From the NCBI GenBank assembly GCA_029531795.1, contig JAPEIS010000012.1:620001-684000 (forward strand): DNA of 64,000 nucleotides, given 5' to 3'. Position numbers and translations under genes: made by a program. Below, in pieces: positions 56,264 to 64,000 of the stretch; position 1 is the stretch's first letter; each line of letters opens with the position of its first letter. The notes under the pieces are model-generated. The model did no database searches, had not been told where the DNA came from, and worked only from the letters and a program-made list of their open reading frames with translations. The stretch is from Sclerotinia nivalis. Its lineage: Eukaryota > Ascomycota > Leotiomycetes > Helotiales > Sclerotiniaceae.

Positions 56264-57603
56264 ATTCCGTAAAGATATTCAGACAAGAAAGGAAAGGGAA
56301 AGGGAACAGATATGGAAATAAATATAGGAAGACAAAGGGGCGGGGGGCTCCGGCGGGGGTTGAGGGGGAAAAAAGATTAAAAAAATAAATTGAAAATAGA
56401 AAGAAACTAGTTTTTCAACCTATCTAACAAAAGACAAAGCACTTATCGTCAGACAATCAATCAATCAATTATCAATTTCTGTTTATACTCAGCTGCTGGT
56501 GTTTGATGCGTTGGAAGCTCCACGATAGTGATGTGAGAGTAAGTAAGTGAGTTGAGGGTCAAGAAATGGCAAGGAGATGAGATATATCGGTGACTTGTAT
56601 CGAAGCGCTCCTATGGGATGAATTCTGCTGGCCACCTGATGTCGAATTGAAGCAGAAAAAAGAGTATTTCAAAAATGTGGGAATGAAGAATAGTTCGCGT
56701 TTTCACTTGGGGACCAAAAAATTCCAGGTTAGAATGAGAGTAAAAGTCAATATGAGTGGACCAAATGGTTATTATGTATAATTGTTTCCACCTACTATTA
56801 ACCCTTTGTCCATCTATCCCAATAGCCCAGCCTTGGAGCATCAAATTGACTCCGCCAAACCGTATGATGAGCCATTAGTGGATAGCCATTGCACAGTTCT
56901 GCCAAAAGCATGTTAGCAGGGATATAAACTGGTGATGGCAAGTAGGATTACATCGCGATGCCACCTCAACAAAGTAGTGCACTTGGCGACGAAACAACAT
57001 CAACATCCTATAGCCAAGTAAATGATATGGTATGTGAGGGAGATTATGGTCAAGTGCTTAGAATGCCTTTTAATAATTGCCGTGCATTGCTACGAGGATA
57101 AAATGTTGGAACTTGCGCAAGACAACAAGTAAATTTGCTTGAATCGAAATTTGACTTGACCAATAGTATAAAAGGATGAAACCAACCAATAGGCCTACGC
57201 ATGGAAGGCAAGAGTGGGTGCTCGAGTCTTCTCCCGTTTGTTGGTATCCCTCGCGAGTTCCAGTAGCATAATATCGTTTTGTGAGCGGGAGGAACAAATT
57301 GGGCGCTTAAGGTGTCAAATGTGACAATTTAACCTGCACCATTATTTCATCACCTAACTTGATGACAACCCAGCGATAGAGAGAAAGAGACCCAGGTTGG
57401 AGATCAGTCTATTCTCAGTGTTCAGCATTCATTGAGTGAAGCTATAGGTCTGGAAAATATTGCAAGTAGATTTTGCCCCTTGATAGTAAGGTCGTAAATT
57501 AGTTAAGTACTATAAAAGTAAAGTGTAGTATCAATAGTTGGCTAATTACGGTACGTGAATTGAAATAACCATATATGAGGACTCCATTCTCTCTTGGAAG
57601 TGC
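56264..57603. other. Intergenic region, no gene seen
   Basis: 5' flank of the PAQR gene and 3' flank of the F-box gene at 57604. Short frames at 56590-56844 on both strands mirror each other and have no coding character. Confidence 0.6.
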
Positions 57604-59318
57604 TCATGTGCCAGCTGAGGGGTCGATGATGGCGCCAGAAGCATGGTCGACAGTCAAGCCTTGGCTTCTGTCGATCTCTCTGGAGATTAGTAACATGCCC
57701 CTGTCCGCCACGTCAATTATCTTTTGCAATTCTCTCAATGCCCCTTCAGTATGATTGTAAAAGACACCATCGATGGATTTTTTATAAATCGATGTTGTGT
57801 TGTGATTCACTTGATAGGTATCAGCATCGTAAGTGTCCAGGTCGATCCTAACATCAAGTGCCTTTCCATTGGTATCCTTGACGTCAGGAGAGGTATCTGA
57901 AGGAAGTGATTCCAAGGTCGGTGGAGCCTTTGTACCAAATACAGCTTCCACGAACCTCTGTTCAAGAGATTGATTGTACCCAGTGGGGTCGTCAAGGTCG
58001 TAATTGGGATTTACCGAATCAGGATCGGGATTGTAATCATCGTAACCCAGGCTACTAACTCGAAGGATTTTGAGATTGAGACCTTCCATTTCTCGTATAG
58101 CTGGAGCAAGCCATATGCCTTTCTCGCGCTTAGGGGAGTTGACATTCGGGTGACCTACCCATAAACTAATATTCTCTTTATCAGCCGAACCAAAGACTTT
58201 CAACGAGACCTCGATCAAGTATAATTCCGTTAAGGAATGGCAGTTTTCCTTGATCAAAATGAACAGCATCAAAGGGTCTATATCCAACCGCTTTAATTCC
58301 AAAAACCTCAAGTTATTGAGGACAGGTCCATTGCTAGGATGAAAGAAAGGGCACAGTATTGACCATTCAGTAAAGGTCATGCGGCTGGAGTTTCTTCTAC
58401 TTTTCTTCCTCGCAACATTCCACCCGATCAAACATAAGCTTTCCAAATCCTGCGCTTTTCGAATTAACAACCAAATATTCCTAGCAAAAATCACTTGCGG
58501 TTGTAGTCTACTCTCCTGCCTCTTGAAAGAGATCACTAGACTTTTCAAATTTTCGAATGTCTTGAAGGCATTTTCGACATCAATGGGCACATTGAATATG
58601 TTGTTAATCGTTTTGTCACTGACATGATCCAAGACCATTGTATCAATTTTTAGGTGTTCCTCGGGGCGATTTGCCGCACATGCTAGAGTGTTGGCCAATA
58701 ATCTTGTAGCTGTCATGGAAGCACTGCCGACAACTTGGAATGGTAGGCTGAGCTTAAGTCGGGTTATCTGTGGACCACTATGGAAGATTCTGCGAATGAG
58801 ACGACTGTAGTCCTCCTCTGTAAACGTATTTTCGTGAAGGCAATAATTTCGAAGAGACTCAATCAAGTCTGCCATTTCAGGAACCGCAGCAACAATAGTA
58901 TTAAAGGCATCTTTAAGACGGTCGATTTCATCTAATGACTGTGTTAGCTGGAGAATGCCTTTTGAGCGAAAACGACAAAACGCGATCAGAAATATACAAT
59001 GCCCAATGCTGACACAAGTGAGTAGGACGATTGGCGCATACCTGGATCTCTTACTACCATCATATCTATATTGATGGAGGATGGCAATGAAGTTATGTTT
59101 TGGAGCGTCTTCAAACGATCCGGATTGTCATCAATATCCCGAAATTGGATGAATCGCGTGAACTCTAGTTGAATCGTCTTGAAGATTGAGGGCTTCAAAA
59201 TCTTATTGAATGCTTGGCATACTAATCGCAAATCCAGAACAGCATTTTTGTCGCAGCGGCACATGTCGACATTCTTCTCAAGAATCAGAGCAAGAAGCTC
59301 GGGAGGAAGTGTGTTCAT
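57604..59318 (-). CDS. F-box protein, fungal type
   Basis: Exons 59042-59318 and 57604-58958 joined by an 83-bp intron encode 543 aa. The F-box is at the very N-terminus (MNTLPPELLALILEKNVDMC, then LRLVCQAFNKILKPSIFKTI). The exon junction restores VVRDPGILQLTQSLDEIDRL. The rest resembles the diverged leucine-rich regions of fungal F-box proteins (LRFLELKRLDIDPLMLFILI, LTELYLIEVSLKVFG, LNLKILRVSSLGYDDYNPD). These large, fast-evolving families supply SCF substrate receptors; no target can be named. The C-terminal 80 residues look ordered but match nothing I recognise. Confidence 0.85.
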
Positions 59319-59448
59319 GGTATCTTTCAGATGCTCGATATACCGAATGCAACGGAGTAAATGGAGGTAAACTTTATTCTGAATTATGAAGATGGTATGA
59401 TATTGTGACTTTCAGTAATTGTAGGGAAAATGTAGGTAATTTATGGAA

Positions 59449-59481
59449 GGGAAAATGTAGGGAAAATGTAGGGAAAATGTT
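59449..59481. repeat. Three tandem copies of an 11-bp unit
   Basis: GGGAAAATGTA is repeated at 59449-59459, 59460-59470 and 59471-59481 (the last base differs); two related units lie just upstream at 59423-59437. It sits in the 5' flank of the F-box gene. Confidence 0.85.
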
Positions 59482-60616
59482 AGGACGCAGTGATCGATGT
59501 GCGTGTTAAGTTGGTTGAAAGGCTAAGCTAGCCTCAAAATAATTTAGTTGAAGTGAAGATTCACAGCCTCGTATGCAAGGCTACTATATGATGATGGAAA
59601 GATTATTGGTTAACTTGTTAGCCTTGTCAATTTAAACTACAACCCTTCTCATGTTGAAAAATTGGAAGTCTATTCAGAATATTGTTAATTAGAAAAGAGT
59701 TCTAATAACCAATTAAAATAATATATGAATTGAGTTTCACGATAATGAATCAGGATTTAAAGCCCATTGTTTCAATGCTATCACGGATCATAAAAACAAT
59801 TAACTAAGGTTATTCATTGTTTTCATAGTCTTATGAGGTATCTAGGTACTATTGGATCAATACTCTTAAATATACATACCTAACTATCATTCCTATCCAA
59901 GCCTAATCACGGGTTTAGGTAGAGTGACGCTGTCTCAAGACGACCATTCTTTTTCATATATTCAACAGAGGAGGATTTCTATCCGGGCGGAGAATATTAG
60001 CCAATCGTAAACCTCATCGCCAGCCACATCTGAAGCCAAGATGGCTTTGTTGATAAGGCTGTTGTGTGAAAACAACAAGAACTGCGTATTCCCCTGGATC
60101 TTTTACTCTTTTACATATGGATGCAGAATGAGGAAAGTATATCAGTACTCGGATGACTTCTCGGGAGGACCTCAGCAATCCCTAGACCTTTTCAGCACCA
60201 CATTGTAATTTGCAACGCTTTATTGTTTTATTTTACTTCGCTTGTGATAGCAGAGGATACATCTCGATTATTTTTTTGGAAAAGAGAAAAAAGACAACGA
60301 ATGATTGCATGAAGGAAACCAAGCAGCTGTATCCACGTTCCTATTACGATAAGCATTGCAGGTTTGACATGCAGAAAGGAATATAGGAACTGTGCACAAT
60401 CTGGTGGTGGCTTTGAAAGCATACGATGTAAGACATGCAAGTTTTGGGATACCTTGGAGCTTATGTACTCTTACCACAACGGTATGCAAGAGCTCCTTTT
60501 TGGAAAAGGTCCAGCAATTTGGAAGAGCTGTGTTTTTGATGTGAAGGCCTAGGACTAACCAGCCCCTTACTCTTAAATTCTGAGTAAAGATTTCGGAAAA
60601 TATCTTATAGAACTAA

Positions 60617-60892
60617 TTGGCAATTTCGAGAAATAACCATTATCGAAGTCTGAGGGATCTAAAACCATTATTGAGAGTGGTAAATATCTACAAAATCATC
60701 ATTTCTTCAAAATCTTTCGAAATCTTTCGATATCTTTCAATTGGCATCAAATCTCGGATATGGGATTTCCCCTGTAAGCCGAATTTCATGATCTACGAAA
60801 TATTGTTGCACCCAACAGCAAATGGCTCCACCAAATCCGCAGACTATTTCCACAAGCGCGGAACATTTCGTAATGATCTCTTTCGCTTATGA
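60617..60892 (+). pseudogene. Possible 2EXR-domain relic
   Basis: The frame contains SFEIFRYLSIGIKSRIWDF, which resembles the start of a 2EXR domain (FxxFxxLPxELRxKIW) with the Pro-Glu pair lost. No second motif is found in frame. Downstream plus-strand fragments up to about 61150 (KGTIIWSKGL, then FMGDKAFEEEGDRPMF) may belong to the same decayed gene. The match is short and could be chance. Confidence 0.25.
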
Positions 60893-62767
60893 CAACATTC
60901 AAGGATTTTCAGGAATTCGAATCTCGGTGAGATTTATACAGTTATCAATCCGACCGACCCGATGAGGTACATATGTACCCACAAAAGGAACGATTATATG
61001 GAGTAAAGGTTTAAGTTGGAATTCGAAAACAGGGAGCGGATGGGAATTTTGGGAAAGACGTTTTATGGGCGATAAAGCATTTGAGGAAGAGGGGGATAGA
61101 CCCATGTTTCTTATGATTAAGGGGCAAATGGAAAGCTTTGAAGAGCACAACATATTACCGCCTTGGCTAGGGATTTCTTTAAAGCTGTGCTATTGCACAA
61201 TTATCGCCCACTTTCTATCTGTCATGATTACCTGTCTGTATTGCCTGCATATATCTAACAAACACATGCAGAATCACAGGCAGAACAAGGTAGAGTAATG
61301 AACGTGAAGTAATACGTACGTAACGATACATGTAACTAAAAATAGATTTCTGTTGGTTGATTGGTTGCTTGGTATGAATCCATTGCGCAGCAGGATAAGT
61401 GAAGGAAGAGGTGGGATGTCAGAATTCAGTACCCGTATTTGATATATTCGTACTTGTTTCTTCAATGACGACCCCTCTTCGGATTGGGGAGATAGAGTAT
61501 ATGGCAGTAGAGTTGTTGTATGTATATACTTTACATTAATAGGAGGTACCAGTATGTATGTATGTCTATGTCTAGATATGGTGATCCTACCTATTAATTT
61601 GATACCCAAGCAGGATTATATATCTATCTACGAAGTATACAAGGAATATTTAGAACACGGAATACTCACTAGAATAAACTTTGAAATTTGTGCTCGGACT
61701 TAGGTATATGTACTGAGTGCCGGTAACGAGGTATTTTTGATTTATTTCTTAAAACCCTTGAAAGTTAAAATAATTTATTGGATTTATTCGGTAGATATCT
61801 TTCCCATATCATATCTTCGTACTTTTGATGTTCATTGATGCTGTGTTGCATAGGATATCTTCAATAACCCGTATTAACGAAGTAGGTAGGTACTATTAGG
61901 AAGAACACATCCAATAGAACTGTTCCCCTCAGTTAATCCCAGCCTCACTTGAACAACTCCAACTCCACCACTATCAATCTGATTAATCCATCCATCGATC
62001 GATCCATCCATCCATCCATCAACCCATCCACCAACCCATCCGTCAACCCAACTTTTTTTTTAAACTCTTCTTAATTGATTGAATCATTGTATCTTAATTT
62101 CTCTCTCCTCACTTTCTTCTTCCTCTCTCCTGCATTGATTTTATCTCATCATTGTCGTACTGTCCATACCGGTACTAGATCCTCTCCTCCTTTTCTACAC
62201 CCCGTCACATCATATATCTCCTACAGAGAAATCTACATAAAAATCCAACATTCGTTTGTGCATGCAACTTTCTCGTACAATACAGCATCATCATTTCTAC
62301 TGTATATCGTAGTTAATTAATTTGCGACAATCCCGGAGAAAGCCCATCTTACCACCACGTTCACATTAATTTATACGAATTTCAAAGAATTACAATACTT
62401 TGTACTTTGTACCTTCAAATCAAACTCAATCGCTTCTCCTCTCTACACATTTGATTCCTACGAAAAAGAAAGAATTTCCACTATCGTTTAATTCTCGAAG
62501 ATTGTGAAACGGGAAGACCTACGACCGTAACCTCCTCCCTCACCTTACCTCACCTACCCAGTTTTGAAAAACATATTCCATCCAGCACGAAATTCTTTTT
62601 TTGGGGGGAAATTTATTCAGCCTTATCAATCAGTCAACACCTCTGCAGGTCAGAGAACGGGCGACTGAATATATGACATTCGTTTGTTTTTTGGAATCTT
62701 CATTGTAGAAATTGCAATGTTCACTTAAATTCTTCTACATATATCTGCTCTCAGCAGTGTTGCGGCA

Positions 62768-64000
62768 ATGCATGGTTCTACCTTGACGATGCCTTCGATC
62801 TTTGAATCGAATCCCGCTTTCCCTCGTTCTCACTCTTCTTCCAATATTCCTGATTTAGTCAACATTGACTACAAAAATTCATCCATCCATAACGACACAG
62901 AACTTCCGCGATCTGCGAGTTTCAGTACATTACCAACCATTGAAGATGCGAGTACCGATTATGATGAAGGGAAATTACATAGACTAAACTCTGCCGCCAG
63001 CACCCCATCTTTTCCCGCGCCGCAAATAGTAACACCGTCGCCGAAATCAAGTTCGATTCGAGAAGGGAAAACGAGTAATCGACTTACGAAGGAAGAAAAG
63101 CCGAAAAATGAAAGGTCTGGGAGGAGAAAATCACTGGTGGCACGTCCGAAGTCTTGGATTCAAAAAGTGAAGGGATCTCCTGAGGGAAGCTCCGCCCCTG
63201 AATATGCCAACTCAACATCAGATGAAGCACTTCCAGTGCCGCAGATTTCTAAAGCTTCCCGAGAGAAGACGAAGTCTGTATCAGAATCCTTTGCTACGTT
63301 TGCACGCAAGTCTTGGATCTCATCATCCTCAAGATCACCGTCTCCGAGCAATCGAAAATCAGGAAAACAGATTGAGGATGATGGAAGGAATGAAGGCCCG
63401 TCAAAGATGGCGGCTACGACGCTTGCTGCTCCTTCGGTCATTCCCGCGAAATTCGACCACACGGTCGAGGATACCGACAATCTTTCCAAACCACCTCAAG
63501 TGAAAAGGAATTCCACTCTTCGAAAGATCAGACAGCGGCCGCAGAGTATTTTGGGGAATTTTACAAGCTTCAATTCCGTTAATTCATCCACCAGTAGTCT
63601 ACCAGGTAGCTCAGTAGACAACAGGTCGACTCCGAGGACTTCAACTGACAAGGTCCCGCCGTTACCGACGAATTTCTCGACAGAAAAGCTTCTCAGCGTT
63701 GAGACGCCACGAAAACGAGACGAACTATGGCAGGCTTTTCGAGGGTTGGAAAACGACTACACGAAGTTTCAATCCAAATCATTATCCTTAAAAACCAACG
63801 TCGTTCGCTCTACATTATTGCCATTCCTTCGAAATAATGCCAATCATCCTTCCAACAGATGCCTGCGGCCTGAAGATATTGATAGAAGAATCAATATATT
63901 TAATAAGTGGTGGGTGGGACTTCTAGAAGTACTGGATGGGCGTGCAAACCAGATCGTCTCTGGCGTAGATCGTCCGGTATTGCTTGAAGCTATTGTGATG
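62768..64000 (+). CDS. UPF0592/DUF1765-like protein, N-terminal part (runs off the right edge)
   Basis: From the ATG at 62768 (MHGSTLTMPSIFESNPAFPR) the frame is open without a stop for all 411 remaining codons. Residues 1-310 are disordered and Ser/Pro/Lys-rich, with many SP sites and basic patches (RRKSLVARPKSWIQKVKGS). From about residue 315 the sequence becomes ordered: RDELWQAFRGLENDYTKFQS, then SLKTNVVRSTLLPFLRNNA, DIDRRINIFNKWWVGLLEVL and SGVDRPVLLEAIVM. From memory this resembles the start of the fungal UPF0592/DUF1765 domain, found in large proteins sometimes described as membrane-associated; function is unknown. The family call is moderate, while the coding call is firm. Confidence 0.75.
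   Translation, partial: MHGSTLTMPSIFESNPAFPRSHSSSNIPDLVNIDYKNSSIHNDTELPRSASFSTLPTIEDASTDYDEGKLHRLNSAASTPSFPAPQIVTPSPKSSSIREGKTSNRLTKEEKPKNERSGRRKSLVARPKSWIQKVKGSPEGSSAPEYANSTSDEALPVPQISKASREKTKSVSESFATFARKSWISSSSRSPSPSNRKSGKQIEDDGRNEGPSKMAATTLAAPSVIPAKFDHTVEDTDNLSKPPQVKRNSTLRKIRQRPQSILGNFTSFNSVNSSTSSLPGSSVDNRSTPRTSTDKVPPLPTNFSTEKLLSVETPRKRDELWQAFRGLENDYTKFQSKSLSLKTNVVRSTLLPFLRNNANHPSNRCLRPEDIDRRINIFNKWWVGLLEVLDGRANQIVSGVDRPVLLEAIVM

Larger units (their letters stand above)
59319..62767. other. 3.4-kb gene-poor region
   Basis: No intact gene is supported. It contains an 11-bp tandem repeat (59449-59481), a possible decayed 2EXR fragment (60617-60892), a CCAT-type repeat (about 61986-62050), and a long pyrimidine-rich leader (61900-62760) before the final gene. 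A plus-strand Cys-containing frame at 60364-60552 has no supporting context. Confidence 0.6.

Noticed and set aside
56584..56844. Antiparallel frames between the PAQR and F-box genes
   Set aside because: Mutual shadows without start context or known motifs.

Overview
The window looks like nuclear DNA of a filamentous ascomycete, most likely a helotialean leotiomycete close to Botrytis, Sclerotinia or Monilinia. That placement is inferred from gene content and general resemblance, not from a search. Eukaryotic features are clear: multi-exon genes with mostly 49-85 bp introns (GTRNGT donors, CTAAY-like branch sites, AG acceptors), long AT-rich intergenic DNA with CT-rich promoter tracts, and mono-cistronic genes on both strands. 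Splice sites were assigned by eye. Each multi-exon model given here keeps a single reading frame across all its junctions.

Layout. 1-10 kb: a partial minus-strand exon at the edge, then a gene-poor stretch, then an unrecognised protein gene (core 4612-6768) that probably has small 5' exons from 3695. 10-16.5 kb: a 13-exon HMT1-type ABC half-transporter gene that, in my model, reads on into a 725-residue disordered tail; two of its introns carry foldback-like insertions. 17.4-26 kb: a housekeeping block of TIM44 (-), mitochondrial ribosomal protein uS11m (+, divergent with TIM44), a PPPDE/DeSI-like peptidase (-), the OLA1 ATPase (+) and the SGT2 co-chaperone (+). 26.4-30 kb: a mucin-like single-pass membrane protein (-) and an aldo-keto reductase (-). 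31.8-33.3 kb: a CECR5-type HAD protein (+).

33-39 kb is gene-poor and holds two neighbouring decayed 2EXR-like genes. 39.3-41.3 kb: tRNA-dihydrouridine synthase DUS4 in seven exons. 42.1-44.6 kb: an 806-residue Cys/His- and Arg/Gly-rich protein of unknown role (-). 44.6-49.2 kb is mostly non-coding. 49.2-53.1 kb: an F-box/LRR-like protein and a membrane-anchored hypothetical. 54-56.3 kb: a seven-exon PAQR (Izh/adiponectin-receptor-like) gene (-). 57.6-59.3 kb: a second F-box protein (-). 59.3-62.7 kb is non-coding with relics. From 62768 to the end runs the N-terminal part of a gene resembling the UPF0592/DUF1765 family.

The genes are not a biosynthetic or defence cluster. Local themes are mitochondrial biogenesis (TIM44 and uS11m sharing one 246-bp promoter), protein quality control and ubiquitin-like turnover (SGT2, DeSI-like peptidase, two F-box proteins), and membrane or metal homeostasis (HMT1, PAQR). 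The observations most worth a second look are the long tail on the ABC transporter, the intron foldbacks, the open mitochondrial-like leader in frame upstream of OLA1, and the hidden 5' exons of the 4612-6768 gene. I found no tRNA or rRNA gene, no intact transposon and no CRISPR array.
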